From assembly GCF_900168005.1 (NCBI RefSeq), contig NZ_FUYP01000006.1:124001-188000 (forward strand): a stretch of DNA of 64,000 nucleotides, read 5' to 3'. The position numbers and the translations under genes are program-made. The stretch comes from Sphingopyxis flava. Its GTDB lineage: Bacteria > Pseudomonadota > Alphaproteobacteria > Sphingomonadales > Sphingomonadaceae. The notes beneath the pieces are model-generated. The model made no database searches, was not told the DNA's origin, and worked only from the letters and a program-made list of their open reading frames with translations. How positions within the stretch are numbered: the stretch's first letter is position 1; the number at the start of each line of letters is the position of its first letter. Shown here piece by piece: positions 28,213 through 37,993 of this stretch.

Positions 28213-29168
28213 GCCGCAAAAAGGTCCATCGCATCGGGAGCAGAGTAGCGGCGCAGCCGCGCGAGAAAGGGCGAGGGGTCCTTGCGCGTCACGAGCGCGC
28301 CTGCGGGCGTGTGGATCCAGTCGTGGGCGCGTGTCAGCAGGAAACGGAGCGAGGCGCCGCGCGCGAGGAGGGGCAAGGCGGCGATCTCTTCGCCGGTGAG
28401 CGCGATCTCGCGCGCATAGCCGCGCATCAAGGCCGCGGCGCGCGCCGGATCGCAGCGTTTTCCGTCGGAGGAGAAGGTCCATGACGCGTGCGTGACGGCA
28501 AGATCATAGGCGCGATAGTCACTCGCGGCGAAATAGAAGTCGATCAGCCCCGTCACCTCGTCGCCGAGCATGAGCACATTGTCGGGAAATAGGTCTGCGT
28601 GGATAACATGCGAGGGGAGGCCGGAAGGCCAGTGCGCGTCCAGATAGTCGAGTTCGGCATCGACGATCGCGCCCAGTCCCGGCAGCACCGTGTCGAGATC
28701 ACCCGCGGCCTTTGCGATCTCGCGCCAATGCCGATATCCCATATTGTTCTCGCGAGCGCCCGCGAAATCTTCAAGCGCCCGGTGGGTCCGGGCGAGCGCG
28801 GCGCCGGCAGCTTCGCACTGGGCGGCGCTCGGGCGGGTCAGCGAGATGCCGGGAAGGAACTGGATAATGCAGGCAGCGCGCCCCGAAATCTGCTGGATCG
28901 CCGCACCGCTGCGGTCGCGGATCATCGCGGGCACCGGGCAGCCCTTGGCAGCGAGATGGCCAAGCAGGTCGACGAAAAAGGGCAGCTCGTCGGCGCGGAC
29001 GCGCTTTTCATAGAGCGTCAGGATAAAACGCCCGTTCGTCGTCTCCAGGAGGAAATTGCTGTTCTCAACGCCTTCGGCAATGCCCTTGCACGACCGGACG
29101 GTCCCGATGTCGTAGCGGGCAATGAGAGCGGCCAGGTCGTCGGGATCGACCTCGGTATAGACCGCCAT
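28209..29168 (-). CDS. thrB: Homoserine kinase, ThrB (APH fold)
   Basis: A 319-residue protein of the aminoglycoside-phosphotransferase fold used for homoserine kinase in alphaproteobacteria. Seen are [24 protein letters not shown], the catalytic [24 protein letters not shown] (Brenner-like), and [20 protein letters not shown] at the C-terminus. It makes O-phosphohomoserine for threonine synthesis. It is coupled by ATGA overlaps to ispH before it and rnhA after it. Confidence 0.93.
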   Translation of the reverse strand: MAVYTEVDPDDLAALIARYDIGTVRSCKGIAEGVENSNFLLETTNGRFILTLYEKRVRADELPFFVDLLGHLAAKGCPVPAMIRDRSGAAIQQISGRAACIIQFLPGISLTRPSAAQCEAAGAALARTHRALEDFAGARENNMGYRHWREIAKAAGDLDTVLPGLGAIVDAELDYLDAHWPSGLPSHVIHADLFPDNVLMLGDEVTGLIDFYFAASDYRAYDLAVTHASWTFSSDGKRCDPARAAALMRGYAREIALTGEEIAALPLLARGASLRFLLTRAHDWIHTPAGALVTRKDPSPFLARLRRYSAPDAMDLFAA

Positions 29169-30145
29169 CAGTTTTCGAGCCCGCGCGGCAGCTTGAAGAT
29201 CATATTCTCCTGCGCCGTGACGACGACGTCCTCGACGATTCTGCGGTGCTTCGCCACGGCAGCGATTACTTCGCGCACGAGCGTCTCGGGCGCGCTCGCG
29301 CCCGCGGTGATGCCGAGCGTTGCGATATCCGCCAGCCATTCGAGTGCAATATCCTCGCCGCGCTGAACGAGGTGCGCGGGGGTGCCGAGCCGCTCGGCAA
29401 CCTCAACGAGGCGAAGGCTGTTCGAGCTGTTCGGAGCACCGATCACGATCATCCGGTCGCACCGGCCCGCGATCGCCTTTACCGCGGCCTGCCGGTTCGA
29501 TGTCGCGTAACAGATGTCCTCTCCGCGGGGCCCCTGGATGCCCGGAAAGCGGTGCTCAAGCGCGGCGACGATGTCGCGCGTATCGTCAACGGACAAGGTC
29601 GTCTGGGTGAGATAGGCGAGCATCCCAGGATCGGGCGGCGTCAGGCGGGCGACATCGTCGACCGATTCGACCAGCGTCATCGCGCCTTCGGGAAGCTGCC
29701 CGAGCGTGCCCACGACCTCGGGATGCCCCGCATGGCCGATGAAGACGATGTGGCGTCCTGCCTCATGCGCGCGCTCTGCCTGCCGGTGCACTTTCGAGAC
29801 CAAGGGGCAGGTCGCGTCGATATAATCGAGCCCGCGCGCTGCGGCCTTCGCGGGCACAGCCTTGGGAACGCCGTGCGCGCTGAACACCACCGGAACGCCA
29901 TCGGGGACCTGATCGAGCGATTCGACGAAGACTGCGCCCTGGGCCTTCAGCTTGTCGACGACATAGCGATTGTGGACGATTTCATGGCGCACATAGACGG
30001 GCGCCCCGAAGCGTTCGATCGCGAGTTCGACGATGCGGATCGCCCGGTCGACGCCGGCGCAGAATCCGCGCGGCGCCGCGATCAATACCTTGAGTTCCGC
30101 CGTTTCGGCCGGAAGCGGGGACGCCATTTTGAGCGGTGCGTTCAT
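29168..30145 (-). CDS. ispH: 4-hydroxy-3-methylbut-2-enyl diphosphate reductase
   Basis: A 325-residue [4Fe-4S] enzyme of the MEP isoprenoid pathway. The three cluster Cys are in [25 protein letters not shown] and [12 protein letters not shown]; the catalytic Glu lies in [20 protein letters not shown] sequence, and [12 protein letters not shown] binds the substrate. The start at 30145 ([10 protein letters not shown]) is the first Met before the conserved fold. Confidence 0.95.
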   Translation of the reverse strand: MNAPLKMASPLPAETAELKVLIAAPRGFCAGVDRAIRIVELAIERFGAPVYVRHEIVHNRYVVDKLKAQGAVFVESLDQVPDGVPVVFSAHGVPKAVPAKAAARGLDYIDATCPLVSKVHRQAERAHEAGRHIVFIGHAGHPEVVGTLGQLPEGAMTLVESVDDVARLTPPDPGMLAYLTQTTLSVDDTRDIVAALEHRFPGIQGPRGEDICYATSNRQAAVKAIAGRCDRMIVIGAPNSSNSLRLVEVAERLGTPAHLVQRGEDIALEWLADIATLGITAGASAPETLVREVIAAVAKHRRIVEDVVVTAQENMIFKLPRGLEN

Positions 30146-30300
30146 GCTGCAGCGCTCTAGCGTAGGTGGCCGTCTGCGGTAAAGCGGCTTGTGGGGCGGG
30201 CGCCTGCCTGTTGCGCCTCGTTCATCGCACCGATAAGAAGCGGCGCGCATGGAGCGGGAACGACCCCGCCCCGTCCCGCCGATTGGAAAGCCTGACCCTT

Positions 30301-30972
30301 ATGAAGCCGACTTCCTCCTCGTCCCGCAAGACCATCGCCATCCTTTGCGGGGTCGCGGCCATGGCGACGGCGGCCGGCTGCGGACGCGACAATGAGCTCG
30401 ACATCTCGGCGGGGGTCGGCGTCACCGCGACGCGCGACAAATGCCCCGCGGTCGCGATTCCGCTGCATACCGGCGACATTACTCTGTTCGACCCGGCGAC
30501 GCGCCGCGACGCGGCCGCGATCGACGTCGTAGCGACGATCACCAAGCTCACGCCCCAGTGCAACGACACGGGCGAGAAAATCTATCAGCTCGCCGATTTC
30601 GACGTCGTGGCCACGCGCCGCGATGCGGGACCTCCCCGCAGCGTGACCTTGCCCTATTTCGCAACGGTCGTGCAGGGCGGGACCGCGGTGGTGGCGAAGC
30701 GCCTTGGTCAGGTGACCGTCAGCTTTGCCGATGGCGAGACCCGCGGGTCGGGCCATGCGCAGGCGTCGGCCTATGTCGATGCGGCCGCGGCGACCTTGCC
30801 CGCCGACATTCAGGAGCGCATCACGCGCAAGCGCAAGCCTGGTGATGCCGATGCGGCTATCGATCCGCTCAGCCTTCCCGAGGTGAGGGCGGCGGTGCAG
30901 CGCGCCAGCTTTGAACTGCTCGTCGGCTTCCAGCTGACGCCCGAACAGCTCGAATATAACGTCCGACGATAG
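30301..30972 (+). CDS. Hypothetical secreted or lipid-anchored protein
   Basis: A 223-residue product starting MKPTSSSSRKTIAILCGVAAMATAAGCGRDN, a signal with a lipobox-like TAAGC. The mature part has VVATITKLTPQCNDTGEKIYQLADFDVVATRRD and a beta-rich middle, ending in VQRASFELLVGFQLTPEQLEYNVRR. This resembles proteins annotated only as hypothetical in sphingomonads. It is divergent from ispH and precedes argS. Confidence 0.7.
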   Translation: MKPTSSSSRKTIAILCGVAAMATAAGCGRDNELDISAGVGVTATRDKCPAVAIPLHTGDITLFDPATRRDAAAIDVVATITKLTPQCNDTGEKIYQLADFDVVATRRDAGPPRSVTLPYFATVVQGGTAVVAKRLGQVTVSFADGETRGSGHAQASAYVDAAAATLPADIQERITRKRKPGDADAAIDPLSLPEVRAAVQRASFELLVGFQLTPEQLEYNVRR

Positions 30973-31106
30973 GTGCCGCGATGGCGCGGCGGCGCCCGTC
31001 GCATCGTCGATGCCCTGCGGCGCCCGGCGGCGGCGCAGGGCTTTTCGTGCTGCCCAAGCTGCGATAGGGCGCGCTTCAATCCCTTGAACCAGTATAGGTC
31101 CCTTTC

Positions 31107-32834
31107 ATGACCCTCTTCAGCCGCTTTTCCGATCATATCGGCGCCGCGCTCGATGCGCTTGCCGCCAGAAATGCCCTGCCGGCGGGGCTCGAGAGGAGCG
31201 CGATCAGCGTCGAGCCCCCGCGCGATCCCGCGCACGGCGATGTTGCAACGAACGCCGCGATGGTGCTCGCCAAGCCCGCAGGCATGAACCCGCGCGCGCT
31301 CGCCGAACTGCTCGCCGCCGAGCTCGGCGGGCTCGGCGAGGTCACCGAGGCGAGCGTTGCGGGGCCAGGCTTCATCAACTTGCGCCTCGCCGATGACAGC
31401 TGGCGCGAAGAGCTTGCGCTGATTCACGAAAAGGGCGCGGATTATGGCCGTTCGGCGATGGGCGAAGGCCGCCGGGTCAATATCGAATATGTCTCTGCCA
31501 ACCCCACCGGACCGATGCACGTCGGCCATTGCCGCGGCGCCGTGGTCGGAGATGCGCTTGCCGCTTTGCTCGAATTTGCCGGGCACAAGGTGATCCGCGA
31601 ATATTATGTCAATGATGCAGGCGCGCAGGTCGATGTTCTCGCGCGCTCGGTTCACATGCGCTACCGCGAGGCCCTCGGCGAGGATATCGGCGTCATCCCT
31701 GAAGGCCTTTATCCCGGCGACTATCTGAAGCCGGTCGCGCAAAGCCTCGCGGCCGAATATGGCGAGCGTTTCGTCGGTGCGCCTGAAAGCGCCTGGCTCG
31801 GCCTGTTCCGCGCCGAGGCGGTCAGCGCGATGATGGACATGATCCGCGGCGATCTTGCGAAGCTTGGCATCCATCACGATCTTTTCTCGTCGGAAGCTGA
31901 ACTGCAGGCGGAGGGAAAGCCGGCGGCGGCCGAGGCGTGGCTGCGCGAGCAGGGGCTCGTCTATGACGGCTTGCTCGAAGCGCCCAAAGGCGAGACGCCT
32001 GAAGATTGGGAACCGGTCGAACTGCCGCTTTTCCGCTCGACCCAATTTGGCGACGATCAGGACCGGCCGATCAGGAAATCGGACGGTAGCTGGACCTATT
32101 TCGGCGCCGACCTTGCCTACCATTATCAAAAGGCCCAGAGCGCCGACGAGCTGATCGACATCTGGGGCGCCGACCACGCAGGCACCGTCAAGCGGATCAA
32201 GGCGGCAGTCGCCGCGCTGACCGGCGGAAAGACGCGTTTCGACGTCAAGCTCGTCCAAATGGTGCGCCTTCTCAAGAATGGCGAACCGTTCAAGATGTCG
32301 AAGCGGGCCGGCAATTTCGTGACGCTCGCCGACATTGTCGATGAAGTCGGCAAGGATGCGGTGCGCTTCACCATGCTGACGCGCAAGGCCGATGCCCAGA
32401 TGGATTTCGACTTTGCCAAGGTCGTCGAGGCGTCGCGCGACAATCCGGTCTTCTATGTCCAATACGCCCATGCGCGGATCGCTTCCTTGAAGCGGAAGCT
32501 GGCCGAGGCAGGCATCGCGGCCGCTTCACCCGACGTGGCGCGCCTCGATGCCTATGAACTGGGCCTCGTGAAGCTTCTCGCGCAATTTCCCCGCATCGTC
32601 GAGGCAGCCGCATCGGCGCGCGAGCCGCACCGCATCGCCTTCTATCTCGGCGACGTGGCGGCTGCCTTTCATGCCTGGTGGAACATGGGCAACGATCGCC
32701 CCGAGGCGCGCGTGATTTTGCCTGCTGATCCCGGCCTGACGGCGACGCGGCTTTATTTGGCCGATGGAATCGGGCAGGTTATCCGCAATGGGTTGCACCT
32801 GATGGGGGTCGACGCGCTCGAGGAGATGGCTTGA
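31107..32834 (+). CDS. argS: Arginyl-tRNA synthetase
   Basis: A 575-residue class I synthetase with the HIGH-type motif PMHVGHCRGAVVG near 136, the KMSKR-type motif FKMSKRAGNF, and the DALR anticodon-binding domain in the last 110 residues. The N-terminal domain (PPRDPAHGDVATNAAMVLAK) is typical. The stop TGA is immediately followed by the next ATG (TTGATG). Confidence 0.96.
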   Translation: MTLFSRFSDHIGAALDALAARNALPAGLERSAISVEPPRDPAHGDVATNAAMVLAKPAGMNPRALAELLAAELGGLGEVTEASVAGPGFINLRLADDSWREELALIHEKGADYGRSAMGEGRRVNIEYVSANPTGPMHVGHCRGAVVGDALAALLEFAGHKVIREYYVNDAGAQVDVLARSVHMRYREALGEDIGVIPEGLYPGDYLKPVAQSLAAEYGERFVGAPESAWLGLFRAEAVSAMMDMIRGDLAKLGIHHDLFSSEAELQAEGKPAAAEAWLREQGLVYDGLLEAPKGETPEDWEPVELPLFRSTQFGDDQDRPIRKSDGSWTYFGADLAYHYQKAQSADELIDIWGADHAGTVKRIKAAVAALTGGKTRFDVKLVQMVRLLKNGEPFKMSKRAGNFVTLADIVDEVGKDAVRFTMLTRKADAQMDFDFAKVVEASRDNPVFYVQYAHARIASLKRKLAEAGIAAASPDVARLDAYELGLVKLLAQFPRIVEAAASAREPHRIAFYLGDVAAAFHAWWNMGNDRPEARVILPADPGLTATRLYLADGIGQVIRNGLHLMGVDALEEMA

Positions 32835-33607
32835 TGGGCGATAACGGGGATGGGGGGCTGGGATTGGAGGCCGAGGATCGGCTGCCCTGGCTGGAGGCGG
32901 CGGACGATTATGACGACGATCCGGAGGTTTCGCCGACCCGCCTGCTTGTCATGGTCCTGGGCGGCCTCCTCCTGATCGGTGCCGTGCTCGGGGGGCTCTG
33001 GTGGCTCCAGAACGGCGGGGCACGCGGCCATGGCGAACTGATCGCAGCGCAGCCGGGCGACTATAAGGTCGTGCCGAGCAACGATGCCTCGCGGACCTTC
33101 GAGGGCGAAGGGGATGCAAGCTTCGCCGCGAGCGAGGGCGTGGAGCCCGCGGGGCGGGTGGATCCGAGCCGGATGCCCGAGGAACCTGCGGTGACGCCCG
33201 CCGAACGCGAGGCGGCGGCGAAAGCTGCCGCGGCGAAACAGGCCGCTGACAAGGCCGCGGCGAAAGCCGAGCCGGCGCGTGCTGCCGCGGCGGGCAGCGG
33301 CGGGGCGGCCCCCACCGCAAGGTCGGTGAAAACCGCCGTCGACAGCGCGGCGAGCGCACCGGCCGAAGCCGGAGGCGCCCTTGTTCAGCTCGGCGCGTTC
33401 CGGAGCGAGGCGGCGGCGAACAAGGCCTGGGCGAACCTTTCGAAGCGCTTTGCCTATCTTGCCGAACTCAACCGCTTTGTATCGGCGGCGGATGTGGGCG
33501 GCAGCAAGGTCTATCGCCTTCGCGTCGCGGCAGGGACGGCTGCCAACGCCAAGACTTTATGCGGTAAACTACGGGTAGCAGGGGAGAATTGCGATATCGT
33601 CCGCTGA
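32834..33607 (+). CDS. SPOR-domain cell division-type protein
   Basis: A 257-residue protein with an acidic N-terminus, one membrane helix (LLVMVLGGLLLIGAVLGGLWWL), a long Ala/Lys/Glu-rich linker, and a C-terminal SPOR domain (GGALVQLGAFRSEAAANKAWANLSKRF to NAKTLCGKLRVAGENCDIVR). SPOR domains bind denuded peptidoglycan at the division site. AGGAG sits at 32821-32825. It lies between argS and nagZ, a recurring order in sphingomonads. Confidence 0.9.
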   Translation: MGDNGDGGLGLEAEDRLPWLEAADDYDDDPEVSPTRLLVMVLGGLLLIGAVLGGLWWLQNGGARGHGELIAAQPGDYKVVPSNDASRTFEGEGDASFAASEGVEPAGRVDPSRMPEEPAVTPAEREAAAKAAAAKQAADKAAAKAEPARAAAAGSGGAAPTARSVKTAVDSAASAPAEAGGALVQLGAFRSEAAANKAWANLSKRFAYLAELNRFVSAADVGGSKVYRLRVAAGTAANAKTLCGKLRVAGENCDIVR

Positions 33608-33712
33608 TTCGGCCCGTTTCGCCGCAACCGACGTTGGTTCGTATCCGCCGCTATGGCATGATGCGTCCCTTGGTTGCCGCGTGAGGGGGCGCCAGCCTAT
33701 GGAGGTTGACGC

Positions 33713-34720
33713 ATGATACCCGCAATTTTCGGCCTTTCGGGCCTGACGCTGAGCGACGATGAGCGCGCCTTCTTTCGCGATAGCGGGCCCGCCGGTTATA
33801 TCCTCTTTGGCCGCAACATCGAGAATCGCGAGCAGCTCAGGCGCCTTACCGACGATCTGCGTTCGCTCGATGGCCGCACCCATTTGCCGATCCTGATCGA
33901 CCAGGAGGGCGGACGCGTGGCGCGGATGAAATCGCCCGAATGGCCCGATTTTCCAAGTGGCGCGGCTTTTGATGCCCTCTATGAGCGGGCACCGGCGAGC
34001 GCCATCGAGGCGGCGCGGCTCAACGCCATGGCGCTTGCCTCCATGCTCGCCGAGGTCGGAATTACCGTCGATTGCCTGCCGCTGCTCGATGTTCGCCAGC
34101 CAGGCGCGAGCGATATCATCGGCGACCGGGCGCTCGGAAGCGAGCCGATGCGCGTCGCAGCGCTCGGGCGCGCGATCCTCTCCGGGCTCCAGGACGGCGG
34201 CGTCGTTGGCATCGTCAAGCATATTCCGGGCCACGGCCGCGCTCTGCTCGACTCGCACGAGGAATTGCCTGTCGTCACGGCGAGCGACCACGATCTGCAG
34301 ACCGACCTTGCTCCCTTTGCAGCGCTGCGCGACGCGGCGATGGCGATGACCTGTCATGTCGTGTTCAGCGCGTGGGACCCGGATCGCCCCGCCACCTTGT
34401 CGCCGCTGATCATCGACAGCGTCATCCGTCAGCGCATTGGCTTTCACGGCCTGCTGATGACGGACGATCTCGACATGAAGGCGCTGTCGGGCGATGTCCC
34501 CTCGCGCGCAGCCGCGGCGATTGCGGCGGGCTGCGACATCGCGCTCAATTGCTGGGGGAAGATGGACGACATGATCGGAATCGCGAACGCGCTCGACCCG
34601 ATCAGCGAGAAAGCGCTCTCGCGCCTGGAAGGCGCGATGGACCGGATCGCGGGCGTGCGCGATCCCCGGAAGTTTGCGATGCTCGTTGACCAGCGCGATG
34701 CGCTGCTCGCGATCGCCTGA
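33713..34720 (+). CDS. nagZ: Beta-N-acetylhexosaminidase (GH3)
   Basis: A 335-residue cytoplasmic GH3 enzyme: LPILIDQEGGRVARM, VGIVKHIPGHGRALLDSH (catalytic acid/base His in the NagZ loop), and LLMTDDLDMKAL with the nucleophile Asp. It removes GlcNAc from anhydro-muropeptides in cell-wall recycling. It is followed by scpA with an 7-bp gap. Confidence 0.95.
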   Translation: MIPAIFGLSGLTLSDDERAFFRDSGPAGYILFGRNIENREQLRRLTDDLRSLDGRTHLPILIDQEGGRVARMKSPEWPDFPSGAAFDALYERAPASAIEAARLNAMALASMLAEVGITVDCLPLLDVRQPGASDIIGDRALGSEPMRVAALGRAILSGLQDGGVVGIVKHIPGHGRALLDSHEELPVVTASDHDLQTDLAPFAALRDAAMAMTCHVVFSAWDPDRPATLSPLIIDSVIRQRIGFHGLLMTDDLDMKALSGDVPSRAAAAIAAGCDIALNCWGKMDDMIGIANALDPISEKALSRLEGAMDRIAGVRDPRKFAMLVDQRDALLAIA

Positions 34721-34727
34721 GGCGCCG

Positions 34728-35501
34728 GTGGAGGAGTTGCCACTCGATTTCGAGCTGGCTCCCCAAGCCGCGGAGCGCGAGGATGCGCTGCAACTCAGCC
34801 TCGAAAGCTGGGAGGGGCCGCTCGACCTGCTGCTGGCCCTCGCGCGAAGCCAGAAGGTCGATCTGCGGCAGATATCGATCCTCGCGCTGGTCGAACAATA
34901 TCTTGCCTTCATTACGGAAATGCGGGCTCTAAAGCTCGAAGTCGCGGCCGATTATCTCGTGATGGCCGCCTGGCTTGCCTATCTCAAATCGGCCTTGCTG
35001 CTGCCCAAGGATCCGGCCGAGGACCCCTCGCCCGACGAACTTGCGCTGCGGCTCCAGCTTCGCCTCCAGCGGCTTGCCGCGATGCGCGAGGCTGCGGCGC
35101 GCCTTCTTGCGCGCGACCGGGTCGGCCGCGATGTCTTCCTGCGATCAAAGCCTGAGGGGCTGCGCGATGTCAGGGTTCGGCGATGGGACGCCACTCTTTA
35201 CGACCTGCTTGCAGCCTATGGGCAGGTCAAGCTGCGCACCGAGCCCGTTGTCCATATGGTCGCAAGGCGCCCCGTGGTCACGCTCGATGCGGCCCTTCAT
35301 CACCTCGAGCGCATGATCGGGATCAAGCTCGACTGGGCCGAACTGTCCGACTTTCTTCCGCCCGGTTATGTGGGGCCGCTACGCCGCTCGGCGATTGCAT
35401 CGAGTTTTCTTGCAGCGCTCGAACTTGCGCGGCAGGGTCGGATCGACTTGAAGCAGGACGGCGCGTTCGAGCCGCTTTATCTGAAGGCTGCATCGGCATG
35501 A
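34728..35501 (+). CDS. scpA: Segregation and condensation protein A
   Basis: A 257-residue kleisin. The start GTG at 34728 (EELPLDFELAPQ) fits better than a frame beginning inside nagZ. LESWEGPLDLLLALARSQKVDLRQISI is the N-terminal ScpA motif; a C-terminal winged helix includes FLAALELARQGRIDLKQDGAFEPLYL. It bridges SMC heads with ScpB during chromosome segregation. Confidence 0.94.
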   Translation: MEELPLDFELAPQAAEREDALQLSLESWEGPLDLLLALARSQKVDLRQISILALVEQYLAFITEMRALKLEVAADYLVMAAWLAYLKSALLLPKDPAEDPSPDELALRLQLRLQRLAAMREAAARLLARDRVGRDVFLRSKPEGLRDVRVRRWDATLYDLLAAYGQVKLRTEPVVHMVARRPVVTLDAALHHLERMIGIKLDWAELSDFLPPGYVGPLRRSAIASSFLAALELARQGRIDLKQDGAFEPLYLKAASA

Positions 35502-36097
35502 CCCCCATCGACGATCGCGAGCGGGCCCTTGAGGCCATGATTTTCGTCAGCGACCAACCCCTCGACCCGCGGCGGCTTGCGGCCCGCCTCGGTGACGAGG
35601 TGACGGCAGGCGAGGTGCGCGCGATCGTCCAGAAGATCGCTGCGCGCCATGCGGGAAGCGGCATCGAACTGGTTGAACGCGGCGGGCACTGGCACTTCCA
35701 GACGCCTGCTGACCTTGCGCATCTCCTCCGCCGTGAGCGCGACGATCCGCGCAAGCTCTCGCGCGCAGCGTCAGAGGTTCTTGCCATCATCGCCTACCAT
35801 GAGCCCGTCAGCCGCGCCGAGATCGAGGCGATTCGCGGCGTTCAGACCTCGAAAGGCACGCTCGACGTGCTGATGGAGGCCGAATGGGTCGCGCCCGCGG
35901 GTCGGCGCGAGGTGCCTGGCCGTCCGCTGATCTATCGGACGACCGACGCGTTTCTACAGCATTTCGGACTTGGCAGCCGCAAGGATCTGCCGGGTATCGA
36001 TGATTTGCGCGCCGCAGGCCTCCTTGACCCCGTCGACCTTGCGTATGAAGAGGCGATGGGCGAGCTGGATCTGGTCAAGGACGGCGAAGAGGCCTAG
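35498..36097 (+). CDS. scpB: Segregation and condensation protein B
   Basis: A 199-residue protein with two winged-helix domains: RALEAMIFVSDQPLDPRRLAARLGD and SRAASEVLAIIAYHEPVSRAEIEAIRGVQ, ending in a DLRAAGLLDPVD helix. It binds ScpA in the SMC condensin complex. It overlaps scpA by ATGA. Confidence 0.95.
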   Translation: MTPIDDRERALEAMIFVSDQPLDPRRLAARLGDEVTAGEVRAIVQKIAARHAGSGIELVERGGHWHFQTPADLAHLLRRERDDPRKLSRAASEVLAIIAYHEPVSRAEIEAIRGVQTSKGTLDVLMEAEWVAPAGRREVPGRPLIYRTTDAFLQHFGLGSRKDLPGIDDLRAAGLLDPVDLAYEEAMGELDLVKDGEEA

Positions 36098-36167
36098 GAT
36101 TTTTTGATGTCGCCACGTGCAATGCGCGCCGGTCCCCCCTATATGGTCGGCGCAAGGAGATTTTGAG

Positions 36168-36401
36168 ATGGGTGGTTTGAGCATCTGGCACTGGCTGGTT
36201 TTCGGCGTCATCGTGCTGCTCTTGTTCGGCAAGGGGCGCTTCTCCGACATGATGGGCGACGTTGCCAAGGGCATCAAAAGTTTCAAGAAGGGCATGGCGG
36301 ACGACGACACGCCGCCGCCGGCGCCGCGCCACATCGAAGGGCAGCGCACACCGGACCCGTCGGTCACTCCCGCTCCGACCGCGGAAACCGAAAACCGCTG
36401 A
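36168..36401 (+). CDS. tatA: Twin-arginine translocase subunit TatA
   Basis: A 77-residue protein with one membrane helix ([15 protein letters not shown]), the [24 protein letters not shown] hinge and amphipathic helix, and a Pro-rich tail. AAGGAG at 36154-36159 fits the ATG. It forms the variable pore for folded Tat substrates. Confidence 0.93.
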   Translation: MGGLSIWHWLVFGVIVLLLFGKGRFSDMMGDVAKGIKSFKKGMADDDTPPPAPRHIEGQRTPDPSVTPAPTAETENR

Positions 36402-36433
36402 TTTTCGTCCGTCTGCGGGAATTGGGCTGGTAA

Positions 36434-36811
36434 ATGTTCGACGTTGCGCCCACCGAGCTACTGCTCGTCATTGTCGTCGCCCTGGTTGTCATAGGCCCCA
36501 AGGACCTTCCCAAGGCGATGCGGTTCGTCGGCAAATGGGTAGGCAAGGCGCGCGGAATGGCGCGCCATTTTCGTGCCGGCCTCGACACGATGATGCGCGA
36601 GGCCGAGCTTGAGGAACTGGAAAAGCAGTGGCGCGCACAGAATGAGGCGATCATGCGCGAGTTCCCGCGTGTCGATGCCGAGCCGACCCCGCCGGCCATT
36701 CCTGCACCGGCCGGCGAGACCGCTCAAGACGAGGATGCGGCCGCCGCGGCCGCATCGCCCGAGCAAGATGAGACCCATGCCATGCCGCCGAGGGACGGAC
36801 CCCTGCCATGA
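36434..36811 (+). CDS. tatB: Twin-arginine translocase subunit TatB
   Basis: A 125-residue protein: MFDVAPTELLLVIVVALVVIGPKDLPKAMRFVG is the membrane helix and hinge, then a long amphipathic helix and an Ala/Pro/Glu-rich tail. It recognises Tat signals with TatC. It overlaps tatC by 4 bp. Confidence 0.93.
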   Translation: MFDVAPTELLLVIVVALVVIGPKDLPKAMRFVGKWVGKARGMARHFRAGLDTMMREAELEELEKQWRAQNEAIMREFPRVDAEPTPPAIPAPAGETAQDEDAAAAAASPEQDETHAMPPRDGPLP

Positions 36812-37617
36812 CGGCCCAAACACCGCTGGCGGATGATGAGGATGACGGCGCCGGCGGCAAGATGCCGCTCCTCGACCATTTGATCGAGCTGCGCTCGCGC
36901 CTTTTGAAGTCACTGCTCGCCATTGCCGTCGCCTTTGGGGCATGCCTTTATTTCGCGCGGCCGATTTTCGGCATTCTTGTCCAGCCGCTCGTGCAGGCAG
37001 GTCAGGGAAAGCTCATCTACACCCAGTTGTTCGAGGCCTTTTTTGTCGAGATCAAGGTCGCGCTGTTCGCAGCGATGATGATCGCCTTTCCGGTGATCGC
37101 CAACCAGCTCTGGAAATTCGTGGCGCCGGGCCTTTATCGCCAGGAAAAGAAGGCGCTCCTGCCTTTTCTCTTTGCAACCCCTGTGCTCTTCGCGATCGGC
37201 GCCAGCTTTGCCTATTTCGTGACCGTGCCCTTGGCGCTCAAATTCCTGCTTGGATATCAAGGCAACGTCGGCGGGGTGACGCAGGAGGCGCTGCCCTCGG
37301 TCGGCAATTACCTCAGCTTCATCATGCAGTTCATCATGGCGTTCGGCATCGCGTTCCTCCTGCCGATCCTCCTGATGCTGATCGAGCGGTCGGGACTGGT
37401 CACGCGCGAGCAGCTCGTATCGGCGCGGCGCTACATGATCGTCGCCGCCTTCGGGATCGCCGCAGTCGCAACGCCGCCCGATGTGCTCAGCCAGTTCCTG
37501 CTCGCGGTCCCGCTGATCCTGCTGTACGAACTGTCGCTCTTTGCCATCTGGTTCACGCAGCGACGGCGGAACAAAACAGGCGCCGAAGCGGCGCCTGAGC
37601 CCCTCGAAGAGGGTTAG
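36808..37617 (+). CDS. tatC: Twin-arginine translocase subunit TatC
   Basis: A 269-residue protein with six membrane helices, beginning with the conserved PLLDHLIELRSRLLKSLLAI and containing FEAFFVEIKVALFAAMMIAFPVI and TPPDVLSQFLLAVPLILLYE. It is the Tat signal receptor. The last codons contain a perfect 9-bp dyad (CAGGCGCCG/CGGCGCCTG, 37577-37597). Confidence 0.95.
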   Translation: MTAQTPLADDEDDGAGGKMPLLDHLIELRSRLLKSLLAIAVAFGACLYFARPIFGILVQPLVQAGQGKLIYTQLFEAFFVEIKVALFAAMMIAFPVIANQLWKFVAPGLYRQEKKALLPFLFATPVLFAIGASFAYFVTVPLALKFLLGYQGNVGGVTQEALPSVGNYLSFIMQFIMAFGIAFLLPILLMLIERSGLVTREQLVSARRYMIVAAFGIAAVATPPDVLSQFLLAVPLILLYELSLFAIWFTQRRRNKTGAEAAPEPLEEG

Positions 37618-37637
37618 GGTAAGCGACGCTGGGGCTC

Positions 37638-37766
37638 TTAGTTGATCGCGTCTGAGCCGGCCTGGCCAACCGATTCGATATCGCGGCCGACGCCCTTCAC
37701 CGTATTGCAGCCAGCGACCAGAAAGCTGGCGAGCAGGGTGAGAAGGATAATACGGACGTTCGTCAT
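37638..37766 (-). CDS. Entericidin-like small lipoprotein
   Basis: A 42-residue product: MTNVRIILLTLLASFLVAGCNTVKGVGRDIESVGQAGSDAIN. The lipobox VAGC and the NTVKGVGRDIESVG segment are the EcnA/EcnB signature. An AAGAGGTGAT site precedes the ATG. Entericidins are envelope lipoproteins linked to stationary-phase bacteriolysis in enterics; here the role is unproven. Confidence 0.85.
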   Translation of the reverse strand: MTNVRIILLTLLASFLVAGCNTVKGVGRDIESVGQAGSDAIN

Positions 37767-37993
37767 TCGATCACCTCTTGCGGGCTTCAATGGGCAAAAT
37801 GGCCCGGCACGCGTTCGAGGGGGGGGGAGGGAATGCGGGCCGGGCCAATGTTGCTGAGCAGCGCTGCGGGGGGGCGATGACCGCTGCTCGAAAAGGAAAC
37901 GAGCCTGATGGCGGATAAGTTCCCAAAAAAATGCGCCCCGCCCCACTTTTTTTCGCATTTCGTTTGAATCGCTTGGATTTCAAAAGTTTGCGA

